NCBI RefSeq assembly: GCF_003363155.1
Contig: NZ_QRBE01000009.1
Span: 124,001 to 188,000 of the forward strand
Direction of reading: 5' to 3'
Source: Dyella monticola
Lineage (GTDB): Bacteria > Pseudomonadota > Gammaproteobacteria > Xanthomonadales > Rhodanobacteraceae
DNA: 64,000 nucleotides
Position 1 is the first letter of the stretch, and each line of letters starts with the position of its first letter. Shown here one piece after another: positions 8,202 to 16,341 of the stretch. A program made the position numbers and the translations under genes. The notes beneath the pieces are model-generated. The model made no database searches, had not been told where the DNA came from, and worked only from the letters and a program-made list of their open reading frames with translations.

Positions 8202-8765
8202 ATGCGTTTCGGAAAGGGTGACACCTCTGCCCGGCGGTCGCACCGCGCGTGGGGGCAAATCAAAGGCGTGGTGTTGCTGCTTGGCCTGCTGGCGCTGCCG
8301 TTTTCGGGCATCGCGGCGCAAACGGCAGCGGTCCCGGCGACCGTTCGAGTGCTGGTCGAAGGCAAGCCCGCGGTAAGCCTCGACCGCCAGGCCCTGGCCG
8401 CAATGCCACGCACGCGCATCGACACCGCAGCCACCCATCACGAACCCGCCGCCCAGTGGCAAGGCGTGCGCCTCGAAGACGTCTTGCAACGCGCCGGCGC
8501 CGTCAGCGGCGAACAACTGCGCGGACATGGCATGACCACCATCGTGCGCATCACCGCATCGGATAACTATCAGATTGTTTTCAGCCTCGGCGAACTCGAC
8601 CCGATGCTGGGCAACGAGCACGTCGTTCTTGTCGATACGAAAGATGGCCAGCCGCTGACCAAGGATGGCCCCTTCCGCCTGGTCGTGCCCGGTGACAAAC
8701 GACCGGCCCGCTGGATTCGCAACGTGATCACCATCGAAGTCAGCAACGATCGCACAAGGCCCTGA
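8202..8765 (+). CDS. Periplasmic molybdopterin-binding-fold (SUOX-like) small protein
   Basis: The 187-residue product has an N-terminal signal segment (hydrophobic residues about 22-38, ending SGIAAQ). The mature part resembles a reduced oxidoreductase molybdopterin-binding domain (PF00174-like): 'WQGVRLEDVLQRAG', 'ITASDNYQIVFSLGELDP' and a final 'GPFRLVVPGDKRPARWIRNV'. In full-size relatives this domain holds the molybdenum cofactor of sulfite-oxidase-type enzymes. The short version lacks a cysteine for molybdenum ligation, so it may bind ligand without catalysis. A ModE-type operator sits just upstream and an OprD-like porin gene follows after 60 bp, suggesting a molybdenum-controlled unit. 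Confidence 0.7.
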   Translation: MRFGKGDTSARRSHRAWGQIKGVVLLLGLLALPFSGIAAQTAAVPATVRVLVEGKPAVSLDRQALAAMPRTRIDTAATHHEPAAQWQGVRLEDVLQRAGAVSGEQLRGHGMTTIVRITASDNYQIVFSLGELDPMLGNEHVVLVDTKDGQPLTKDGPFRLVVPGDKRPARWIRNVITIEVSNDRTRP

Positions 8766-8825
8766 TTCATCGCTTCCGCGCAACAACCGTCGTGCATGTG
8801 ATGTGCCACTCACCAGGAGTCCCTC

Positions 8826-10160
8826 ATGTCCAAGCGCTGGAACCTTCTTTTCGTTGCCCTCGCCCTTGCAGGCTGCGGCATGGCCGCACACGCCGATGAC
8901 GACTATGGCCTGGATGACATCTTCAGCAACGGTCACGTGGACGGCGATCTTCGCCTCTACAACTTCAATCGCTTGTACGACAGCAAGACCACGCCGAACG
9001 CCAGCGCGTTTTCGCTGGGCGCATTGATCAACGCGCAGACCGGCACCTTCTTTGGCGGCTTCAGCATCGGAGGCTCGTTTGTCACGGTGAACTCGCTGGG
9101 CACGCATTCCAATGAAGTGGCCAAAATCGACACCACGCTTGCGGGTCCGAACAATTCGATCGGCGCATTCAGTCAGGCGTACCTGCAATACAAAAACGAC
9201 ATGTTTCTTTTCCGCGGCGGTTATCAATACCTCACCGACGATCCGTGGATGGGCAATAACGATTCGCGCATCATCCCTTCTTCCTACAACGCTCTACTGG
9301 CACAAGTCACGCCGATCACCGGCTGGAATATCTTTGCCCTGCGCGAATACAGCTGGAAGAGTCGCACTTCGTACGGCATGTTTCCGGACAACCTGTATTA
9401 CCCATCCAAATACGACGGCGATTCGATGTACGGCAACAACGGTTCGCTGCCGCTGGATTCGCGATCGGCGCCCGGCACATGGGAAGCGGGTACCACCTAC
9501 ATGCAGGGCGGGCTCAGCGCGCAGCTGCGTTATTACGACTTCCTGAACTTTGCGCGCACCTTCTATACGGTGGACAGTTATGTCGTGAACACCGGCAGCG
9601 GTTTCAACCCGGTGCTGGGCGTGCAGTATTTGTTGCAGAACGATGGCGCGGACAATCGCTTTACCGAAACCGACACCGCGCTGTTCGGCACCCATGGCGA
9701 CCGCGTGAAGAGCCAGGCAATTGGCGGTGATCTCGGTGTGGTGATTCCCAACGGCCGCTTCGACATTTTCTACAACAAGCTTGCACACGAAGATGGCGCG
9801 GTGGGTGGCGGCGCGCTGATTTCCCCGTACACCACCAACTATGGCACCGATCCGCTGTTCACGACGTCGATGATCCGTGGCCTGGTGGAAGCCGGCCCTG
9901 GTCGCGCATGGAAGGGCAAGTTCACCTACGACCTGTTCGACAAGAAACTCGAACTCACGGCCGCCTACGCGAAATACTTCACCGACTACCGCGGCAACAG
10001 CCACGATCTGTATTTCGACGTGATCTACCACTTGGATGGCTACCTCAGAGGCCTGACGTTGCGCGATCGCTGGGAGCTTTCCAACGGCGGTGCCGACAAC
10101 CTCAACCCTAGCAACAAGACCTTCGTCTACAACCGCGTGATGATCGACTACAAATTCTAA
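8826..10160 (+). CDS. OprD-like outer-membrane porin
   Basis: The 444-residue protein begins behind AGGAG and has a signal peptide ending AHA before DDDYG (about residue 23); an LAGC inside it could alternatively be read as a lipobox. The mature sequence alternates aromatic and polar residues throughout and ends in a beta-signal-like DYKF with C-terminal Phe, typical of 16-18-stranded barrels. Segments such as GDLRLYNFNRLYD at the N-terminus, GGYQYLTDDPWMGNNDSRIIP in the middle and LRDRWELSNGG near the end fit the OprD family, which takes up small solutes. It lies 60 bp after the molybdopterin-fold gene and may share its promoter. Substrate not determinable. Confidence 0.8.
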   Translation: MSKRWNLLFVALALAGCGMAAHADDDYGLDDIFSNGHVDGDLRLYNFNRLYDSKTTPNASAFSLGALINAQTGTFFGGFSIGGSFVTVNSLGTHSNEVAKIDTTLAGPNNSIGAFSQAYLQYKNDMFLFRGGYQYLTDDPWMGNNDSRIIPSSYNALLAQVTPITGWNIFALREYSWKSRTSYGMFPDNLYYPSKYDGDSMYGNNGSLPLDSRSAPGTWEAGTTYMQGGLSAQLRYYDFLNFARTFYTVDSYVVNTGSGFNPVLGVQYLLQNDGADNRFTETDTALFGTHGDRVKSQAIGGDLGVVIPNGRFDIFYNKLAHEDGAVGGGALISPYTTNYGTDPLFTTSMIRGLVEAGPGRAWKGKFTYDLFDKKLELTAAYAKYFTDYRGNSHDLYFDVIYHLDGYLRGLTLRDRWELSNGGADNLNPSNKTFVYNRVMIDYKF

Positions 10161-10243
10161 GCATTGTGAAGGCAGCTCGCAGCACCTTTCCTTTGCCATG
10201 CGCCAGCACCTATGATCAGTCTGTCCTCACTGTGGAGCAGACC

Positions 10244-10462
10244 ATGCGCATCATCTTGATCGTCGTTGGCCTTGTGCTGTTGATCGGCGGCTTGTGGGTG
10301 GTGTTCGGCCACGGCAGTTATTCGGCCACGGACACCGTGTTGCAAGTCGGCTCGGCCAAGCTGACCGCCACGCACGACAAGGCGGTGCCGGAGTGGGTCG
10401 GGATCAGCGGCATCGTGGTGGGTGCCTTGCTGGTGCTTGGCGGACTGTTTTCCAAGCGCTGA
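10244..10462 (+). CDS. Small two-helix inner-membrane protein (DUF3185-like)
   Basis: The 72-residue protein has two transmembrane helices: residues about 2-20 (IILIVVGLVLLIGGLWVVF) and 52-69 (ISGIVVGALLVLGGLF), with a polar loop between. I chose the ATG at 10244 because GGAG lies at a suitable distance and because the longer frame would add a non-hydrophobic extension. The layout resembles DUF3185 proteins, whose function is unknown. It stands alone between the porin gene and uvrD. Confidence 0.6.
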   Translation: MRIILIVVGLVLLIGGLWVVFGHGSYSATDTVLQVGSAKLTATHDKAVPEWVGISGIVVGALLVLGGLFSKR

Positions 10463-10485
10463 TCACGTACCGCACACATTATGCT

Positions 10486-10515
10486 CGTCACTCCGCCGAA
10501 GGCGGGAATGACAGC
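10486..10515. repeat. REP-like palindromic repeat
   Basis: CGTCACTCCGCCGAAGGCGG and the following GAATGAC form an imperfect hairpin of the same type as elements at 27779, 41151 and 51806: 'GTCAxxCCGGCGAAGGCxGGAATGAC'. Such dispersed intergenic palindromes are typical REP elements. Confidence 0.6.
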
Positions 10516-10549
10516 AACGCACGCACGGACCATCCCATGCCCCACCGGC

Positions 10550-10555
10550 TACAAT
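10550..10555 (+). promoter_or_regulatory. Candidate -10 element for a leaderless uvrD transcript
   Basis: TACAAT ends seven bases before the A of the uvrD ATG (10562), so the normal start of transcription would coincide with the start codon. No Shine-Dalgarno sequence precedes this ATG. No good -35 hexamer is visible 16-18 bases upstream. Confidence 0.4.
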
Positions 10556-10561
10556 GGCTGG

Positions 10562-12817
10562 ATGGATGTCTCCCACCTGATCGAATCGCTCAACGACGCG
10601 CAGCGTGAAGCCGTCTGCGCGGCGCCCGGCCACTACCTGGTACTGGCCGGCGCGGGTTCCGGCAAAACGCGGGTGCTCACCCATCGCATCGGCTGGCTCA
10701 CCCAGGTCGATCGCGTACCGCCGTGGGCGATCCTTGCCGTCACCTTCACGAACAAAGCCGCGGGGGAAATGCGCGCGCGCCTGGACAACCTGATTCCGGG
10801 CGGCACCCAAGGGCTTACCGTAGGCACGTTCCACGGCATCGCCCATCGCCTTTTGCGTCGCCATTGGCGCGAAGCGGGCCTGCCGGAAAGTTTTCAGATT
10901 CTCGACGCCGACGATCAGCAGCGCATGGTCAAGCGGGTGATCGCCGGGCTTGGCCTGGACGAGGCGCGTTTTCCGCCGCGTCAGGCCGCATGGCAAATCA
11001 ATAGCTGGAAGGATGAAGGCAAGCGGCCGGAAAACATCGAGCACGGCCAGCATCCGGTCACACGCACCTTGGTGCAGATCTACCAGGCCTATGAAGACGG
11101 CTGCCAGCGTGCCGGCCTGGTGGATTTCGCCGAACTGTTGCTGCGCGCACACGAACTGTGGCTCAAGCAGCCGGCGGTGCTCGAGCATTACCAGCAGCGC
11201 TGGCGCTATCTGTTGATCGATGAATTCCAGGATACCAACGCCTTGCAGTATGCGTGGATTCGCGTGCTTGCGGGCAAGACCGGCCAGGTGTTCGTGGTCG
11301 GCGACGACGATCAGGCCATCTACGGCTGGCGCGGTGCGAAGGTGGAGAACGTGCAGCAGTTCCTGCGCGATTTTCCCGGCGCACGCACGATCAAGCTGGA
11401 GCAGAACTACCGTTCCACGTCCACCATTCTGAAAGCCGCCAACAGCGTCATCGAACGCAATGGCAATCGCCTTGGCAAGCAGCTATGGACGGCAGGCGAG
11501 GAAGGCGATCGCATCGCCGTGTACGCCGCCTACAACGAACAGGACGAAGCGCGCTTCGTGATCGAGCGCATCCGCGAGTACATTGCCGAGCACGGCAATG
11601 CGAAGGATTGCGCGATCCTTTACCGCTCCAACGCGCAATCGCGCAACTTCGAAGAACAGCTCATCCAGCACGACGTTCCCTATCGCGTCTACGGTGGCCT
11701 GCGTTTCTTCGACCGCGCGGAAATCAAGGATGCGCTGTCTTATCTGCGCCTCACCGCCAATCGCCATGACGATGCGGCCTTCGAGCGCGCGGTAAACACG
11801 CCGCCGCGTGGCATTGGCGATCGCACGCTGGATGTGTTGCGCCGGCGCGCGCGAAGCGAAGCCAGCTCGATGTGGGAAGCGGCCATGCACGAGCTGACGA
11901 CGGGCACGGAGCTGGCCGGCCGCGCGAAGAATGCGGTGAAGAGCTTTCTCGCCATGATCGATCAGATGGCCCGCACCTTTTCTCCCTCTTCGGTTTCGGC
12001 TGAGGGTTTGGGCGAAGCGTCGATCTTGCCGGACATGTCCCCGACCACGCCGACAACAGAAGCACTCTCGCTCGCCGAACAGATCGACCATGCCATCACG
12101 CAATCGGGCCTGCGCGACTTCTATGAAAAGGACAGCCGCGGAAACGCCGAATCGCGGGTAGAAAACCTGGACGAACTGGTCAATGTCGCCAGCCGTTTCG
12201 AACTCACGCCCGATGACATCGAAGCGGGCCTGAGCGAACTCTCCGCCTTCCTCTCGCATGCCGCACTGGAAGCCGGCGAAGGCCAGGGTGATTCATGGGA
12301 CGACTGCGTGCAGCTCATGACGCTGCATTCGGCCAAGGGGCTGGAATTTCCGCTGGTGTTTCTCGTTGGATTGGAAGAAGGCCTGTTTCCCAGTCAGCGC
12401 TCCGTCGAGGACGACGGGCGCCTGGAGGAGGAGCGGCGCCTGGCGTACGTCGGCATCACGCGCGCGCGGCAGCGCCTGATCATCACGCACGCCGAGTCGC
12501 GCCGTATGCATGGTGCGGAAATGTTGTCGCGCCCCTCGCGCTTTCTGGCCGAAGTACCACCTTCCCTGCTGGACGAAGTGCGTCCGCGCGTGCAGGTCAG
12601 CCGTCCGCTCTATGCCGGCCGCTTTGCCGAACCGCCGCCGTCGCTCAGCGAAGATCTCCCTGTCAAGCTCGGTCAACGCGTCAGCCACCCCAGTTTCGGT
12701 GAGGGTGTGGTGATAAGCGCCGAAGGCAGCGGCGCGCACACGCGCCTGCAAGTGAATTTCGAAGGTGCCGGCAGCAAATGGCTGGTGGCCGCTTACGCCA
12801 AGCTCACGCCGCTGTAA
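10562..12817 (+). CDS. uvrD: DNA helicase II (UvrD)
   Basis: This 751-residue superfamily 1A helicase has all the motifs in order: Q-motif SLNDAQREAV, Walker A GAGSGKTRVL, motif Ib/TFHG, motif II IDEFQDTN, motif III VGDDDQAIYGWRGA, motif IV QNYRSTSTIL, motif V LMTLHSAKGLEFP and motif VI EERRLAYVGITRARQ. The C-terminal 50 residues form the UvrD-type Tudor-like domain that contacts RNA polymerase and UvrB. UvrD unwinds DNA 3'-5' in nucleotide-excision and mismatch repair. The ATG at 10562 is chosen because the preceding frame reads into a REP-like repeat. The FUSC-like gene follows after 13 bases. Confidence 0.96.
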   Translation: MDVSHLIESLNDAQREAVCAAPGHYLVLAGAGSGKTRVLTHRIGWLTQVDRVPPWAILAVTFTNKAAGEMRARLDNLIPGGTQGLTVGTFHGIAHRLLRRHWREAGLPESFQILDADDQQRMVKRVIAGLGLDEARFPPRQAAWQINSWKDEGKRPENIEHGQHPVTRTLVQIYQAYEDGCQRAGLVDFAELLLRAHELWLKQPAVLEHYQQRWRYLLIDEFQDTNALQYAWIRVLAGKTGQVFVVGDDDQAIYGWRGAKVENVQQFLRDFPGARTIKLEQNYRSTSTILKAANSVIERNGNRLGKQLWTAGEEGDRIAVYAAYNEQDEARFVIERIREYIAEHGNAKDCAILYRSNAQSRNFEEQLIQHDVPYRVYGGLRFFDRAEIKDALSYLRLTANRHDDAAFERAVNTPPRGIGDRTLDVLRRRARSEASSMWEAAMHELTTGTELAGRAKNAVKSFLAMIDQMARTFSPSSVSAEGLGEASILPDMSPTTPTTEALSLAEQIDHAITQSGLRDFYEKDSRGNAESRVENLDELVNVASRFELTPDDIEAGLSELSAFLSHAALEAGEGQGDSWDDCVQLMTLHSAKGLEFPLVFLVGLEEGLFPSQRSVEDDGRLEEERRLAYVGITRARQRLIITHAESRRMHGAEMLSRPSRFLAEVPPSLLDEVRPRVQVSRPLYAGRFAEPPPSLSEDLPVKLGQRVSHPSFGEGVVISAEGSGAHTRLQVNFEGAGSKWLVAAYAKLTPL

Positions 12818-12830
12818 GGACCGTGCGCGC

Positions 12831-13409
12831 ATGAGCTCCCGTCCCATCCGCAGCGTCCGCCGTGAACTGGGCTACTTCCACCGGCAGTTGGAAGACGTCT
12901 ATCAGCGCTTGCCGTGGGGACATCGACTGGCGAACGGTGTGTCGCTGGCCATACAAGCTGTGGCCGGTGCAAGTCTCGGCTACGGATTTGGATTGCTGCT
13001 GCATACCCAACAGGCGTTCTGGGGCGCGCTTACGGCTATCGCGGTAACGCAACAGAGTTATCTGGACACGCGCAAATCCTCCATCGACCAGGTGACGGGT
13101 GCGGCGATCGGCGCGACGATCGCGATGATCGGTTCGTACCTCGCCCAGGACAATTACCTGGTTTACGCCCTCACCATGGCGATCTCTATCGTGCTGTGCT
13201 GGTGCTTCAATGTCGGTAATGCCGGCAAGCTAAGCGCCACCACCGTCACCATCGTCATGCTGGTACCGCACTCGGGCGCGTTCTGGTCGGTTGCGCTCAC
13301 GCGCCTGGGCGAAGTCACCATCGGAATTGCCAGTGCGCTGCTTGTTACCAGCATCGCGCACAAACTCGAACAACGCTGGCAAGGTAGCGATACCAAAGCA
13401 TCGCCCTGA
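12831..13409 (+). CDS. FUSC-like inner-membrane protein
   Basis: The 192-residue protein has about five hydrophobic stretches after a basic N-terminal helix, with the FUSC/aromatic-acid exporter signature pattern: 'WGALTAIAVTQQSYLDTRKSSIDQ' with a GAxIG motif soon after (VTGAAIGATIAMIG). Full-length FUSC proteins (YccS, AaeB) are much longer and have two such bundles plus a cytoplasmic domain; this one has a single bundle. It begins 13 bases after uvrD and is probably co-transcribed with it. Transported substrate is unknown. Confidence 0.7.
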   Translation: MSSRPIRSVRRELGYFHRQLEDVYQRLPWGHRLANGVSLAIQAVAGASLGYGFGLLLHTQQAFWGALTAIAVTQQSYLDTRKSSIDQVTGAAIGATIAMIGSYLAQDNYLVYALTMAISIVLCWCFNVGNAGKLSATTVTIVMLVPHSGAFWSVALTRLGEVTIGIASALLVTSIAHKLEQRWQGSDTKASP

Positions 13410-13645
13410 GGCCCCATGCAGCGTTGGATGGGACCGTAGCTTTTGTCGCACGCGCCGCTTGTGTTCAACGCGGGTATTCGCAATCGGCTGCGCGATGGCT
13501 GCGTATGCATGGTCGATCCTACAAAAAAGCGTGATTTCGGCCGCAAAGTTCGGGTTTTCATTTTTGCTAGCCTCGAACTGCATCGCCTCGTTGCGATGTC
13601 TATCGATGAGGGAGGGTGCGGTCCTTAACCACAAGGAGTAGTGCC

Positions 13646-15187
13646 ATGAGCAAAACGCGATTGATCACGTCCTTAGCCCTTGCGCTGTGTGGCAGCAGCT
13701 TGGCAGCGGCGGAACCGGTTCGTTCCGAAGACCCCGCACAACGGCCCGAGCCGGGCATATTGACGGGCGCAGCACTCACGAATGCACCTTTGCTGCGTTC
13801 GGACGATGTCGGCGCCGACCGCTTCATACCGGTTGGAAAGCTGCTGACAGGGTCAGGCGGTTACCACTGCACGGCGACGCTGATTGCCGGACCGATGTCG
13901 CCACCGCCCAATCAACCCGCATTGATCTTGACGGCCGGACACTGCGTCAATGATGACATGCGCGCCAACGACGTTGTCATCGACCAACCCGCAGGCAACA
14001 ACTGGTCCTACACACCGGCCTATTTCATCGATACACCTTCGCAACACGTACCTGTTGCGGTGAGTCGAACGGTGTATGCCACGATGAAAGGTGTCGACCT
14101 TGCCGTGCTGCAATTGAATGCTACCTACGGCCAGTTGGCAGGTAGAGGCGTGCATCCTTTGCGGCTGGCGCGTGTGCCAGCAACACCGCAGATGGCGATT
14201 GAACTGGTGCACATTCCGGTCGTCGGCGTGCCGATCGAAGAACAGTTCCTGCGACATTCCCTATGCCGCACACAGACCGAGGCCACGCACCTGGTCGAAG
14301 GCTATTACCCCTGGTTTTGGTCCGCAGCCGTAGCGAACGATTGCGAAGGGGTTGCGGGTGGAACATCGGGCTCTCCCGTATTCCAGCTTGGCGATGCCAC
14401 CGTTGTGGGTGTTTTGAATACCACGGTGACGCCGGGTTATACCGGGTGCGGGCTGGGGCGTCCTTGCGAACCCACCGACGCAGGTGATTATTCGCGCGAA
14501 GGCAGCAGCTATTACATGCCGGTCGACCGGATTGCCCGGGCACTCAACGACGATGGAACGCTGGACCTGGCCCAATTGGATCCAGGTAATGGCGTGACGC
14601 TGGAGCGAGAACATCCAAACTGGATCACGCAGCGAAATGAAACCATCGACGGAGAAACGCGTTCGGCCCGCTGGGGTCTGCGCATTGGAGAGAGCTTCGA
14701 CTGGATCTGGTACAAGACAAGTACAGCCAGATCGGTCGATTGCGCCAACATCAATGGCTACCAAGGCCCGTATCCGTCGATCGATCAATCGCTCCTTCCG
14801 CTTCAGACGCCCGCCGCCGAAGGTGTCTATGCGCTATGCGTGATCGGACAAACGCCGAGCGGATTCCGGCAACCGTACGAACATGCCACCGTTGTGCTGC
14901 GTCAGATCGATGAAACGCCACCGACCTTGGCGCCGCAGATTCACGAACAAGCGGGCGGCGATGCCATCCGCGTCGCGCCACTTTTCTCGCAACATGAGCT
15001 GGTCGATCTCTTCATTAAATATGGGCCGGTCGCGCAGACTGACTGCCAAAATCGCGAGGGTTATCAGCGATACAGGAGAAACCAATACGTCACGGTCGAC
15101 AACACTCAAGCGTGGCGCTTCTGTGCATACGGTGCCGATTATGCAGACAACGCCGGGCCGCCCACGACACGGGATTATATTCCTTAA
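13646..15187 (+). CDS. Secreted trypsin-like serine protease with duplicated C-terminal domain
   Basis: The ATG at 13646 follows AAGGAG. A signal peptide covers about residues 1-22 (ending LAAAEP). The chymotrypsin-fold triad is visible: His99 in LTAGHC, Asp151 in GVDLAVLQL and Ser241 in GGTSGSPVF. Cysteines flank His99 as in trypsins. From about residue 340 there are two related segments of about 90 residues, each with an 'IKYG/WYKT...DC.N..GY' start and a later 'ALC/RFC' cysteine, so the tail is a tandem duplication. It is probably an extracellular protease, 513 residues long. The gene is convergent with a second trypsin-like protease; a 52-bp palindrome separates the two. Confidence 0.85.
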   Translation: MSKTRLITSLALALCGSSLAAAEPVRSEDPAQRPEPGILTGAALTNAPLLRSDDVGADRFIPVGKLLTGSGGYHCTATLIAGPMSPPPNQPALILTAGHCVNDDMRANDVVIDQPAGNNWSYTPAYFIDTPSQHVPVAVSRTVYATMKGVDLAVLQLNATYGQLAGRGVHPLRLARVPATPQMAIELVHIPVVGVPIEEQFLRHSLCRTQTEATHLVEGYYPWFWSAAVANDCEGVAGGTSGSPVFQLGDATVVGVLNTTVTPGYTGCGLGRPCEPTDAGDYSREGSSYYMPVDRIARALNDDGTLDLAQLDPGNGVTLEREHPNWITQRNETIDGETRSARWGLRIGESFDWIWYKTSTARSVDCANINGYQGPYPSIDQSLLPLQTPAAEGVYALCVIGQTPSGFRQPYEHATVVLRQIDETPPTLAPQIHEQAGGDAIRVAPLFSQHELVDLFIKYGPVAQTDCQNREGYQRYRRNQYVTVDNTQAWRFCAYGADYADNAGPPTTRDYIP

Positions 15188-15234
15188 AATCCATATACAC
15201 AGAGAGCGCAGGGACGCGAAAAAAGCCCTGTCAA

Positions 15235-15286
15235 TGAACTGACCCCCAGAGGTTGGACACCCGTCCAACCTCTGGGGGTCAGTTCA
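15235..15286. mobile_element. Perfect 52-bp palindrome resembling the joined ends of an IS3-type element
   Basis: Two 24-base arms (starting TGAACTGACCCCCAGAGG) are perfect reverse complements around a 4-base loop ACCC. The outward-facing ends look like IS3-family terminal repeats (TGAACTG.CCCC...TTGGAC). The palindrome is flanked by CAA on both sides (15232-15234 and 15287-15289), matching a 3-bp target duplication. It has no coding content. It could be a miniature derivative with only the two ends left, or simply a strong hairpin that terminates two convergent genes; no T-run follows directly. Confidence 0.55.
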
Positions 15287-15307
15287 CAACGACGTGGCTT
15301 TTTTCAA

Positions 15308-16300
15308 CTACGGCGCCACACCGTCATTCGCTGCCTGATAGATCGGGAGGAATGTTTCAGGCAACAGCCGAGGCTGCGGGTTCATGTCGATGTAGGCCAT
15401 GACCCCGACCACATCGTATCCACCGGGATTGCCCGGCATCTGGACGATCGGGCCGCCGCTGTTACCCGATTGCGGCGAGCAGTTGAGTATCCCCACCATG
15501 CGTGCCGTCGCCTCGTCCGCGTCATCGATGTATGTGTGCGTCTCACATTGACGCTGGGCCGCAATCGGGTACTGGACGAGGTTGAAGCCGTTCAACCCGG
15601 GATAACCCACGAACCTGACGAGCGGAAATGTCACAGAGGCGGTGCTCATGCGTGGCTGAAGGCTTCCCCCCACGACGCTTTCAAGTGTTCGGTCGGGCCC
15701 GATCACCGAAGGAAGGGCGTAAACGCGGGCGACTGCGATATCGGCATACCTGGATATCGCTGCCGACGCGAATGGGAGGAAGGCGATCTCCACCGGCCAT
15801 TTTTCGTAGGGTGTTTGCAGCACGCCATCCTCGCGCTCGCTGTAAGCAGGAACAAACATCAGGTTTCTATGCCATGTTCCGGACGAAGCGGTACTGCGCA
15901 TGCAATGCGCCGCGGTGAGAATCAGATTCTGATGTGCGGAACGAATGACCGAGGCCGAACAGTGCTTGTAGGGCGTGGGGCTGCCCGGCTCCTCAAAAAA
16001 AAGGATACCGGTCAGGGCGTGCGGAGGACGTAGATAGCTCGATGGCGGCACGAGGGTATAGCCGTAAAAATCAGCACCCGGATCCAGGGGATTGTCCGGG
16101 CCGGTCGAACCGTGACCGAACACGGTCCACGCTTCTTTCATCCTGTCCTCGGTCCAAAAGTCGACGATGGCAGCGCGCCCGGGCCCCTCGGGGCTTATGC
16201 AGATTTGGTCGTCGCCGGGACAGAATGCTTCCTGGGCATGGGAATGCCCTGAAGCGATCAAAGCGAGCGCACCCAGTAACGCCAGAGATAGCTTTTGCAT
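15308..16300 (-). CDS. Secreted trypsin/V8-like serine protease
   Basis: The 330-residue protein has a signal peptide (about residues 1-22, ending HSHAQ). The catalytic triad fits a chymotrypsin fold: His132 in LTAAHC, Asp187 in YADIAVARV and Ser281 in GNSGGPIV. Four further cysteines could make disulfides. The V8/glutamyl endopeptidase-like pattern 'CSASVI...LILTAAHC' is present. The ATG at 16300 follows GGAGAG. It points toward the other trypsin-like gene at 13646 and lies downstream of an SGNH hydrolase gene on the same strand (41 bp gap), so the two may be co-transcribed. Substrate not known. Confidence 0.85.
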   Translation of the reverse strand: MQKLSLALLGALALIASGHSHAQEAFCPGDDQICISPEGPGRAAIVDFWTEDRMKEAWTVFGHGSTGPDNPLDPGADFYGYTLVPPSSYLRPPHALTGILFFEEPGSPTPYKHCSASVIRSAHQNLILTAAHCMRSTASSGTWHRNLMFVPAYSEREDGVLQTPYEKWPVEIAFLPFASAAISRYADIAVARVYALPSVIGPDRTLESVVGGSLQPRMSTASVTFPLVRFVGYPGLNGFNLVQYPIAAQRQCETHTYIDDADEATARMVGILNCSPQSGNSGGPIVQMPGNPGGYDVVGVMAYIDMNPQPRLLPETFLPIYQAANDGVAP

Positions 16301-16341
16301 GGCAACTCTCCTTCATGGGTCTGTGCGTTGGCGATACGTCT

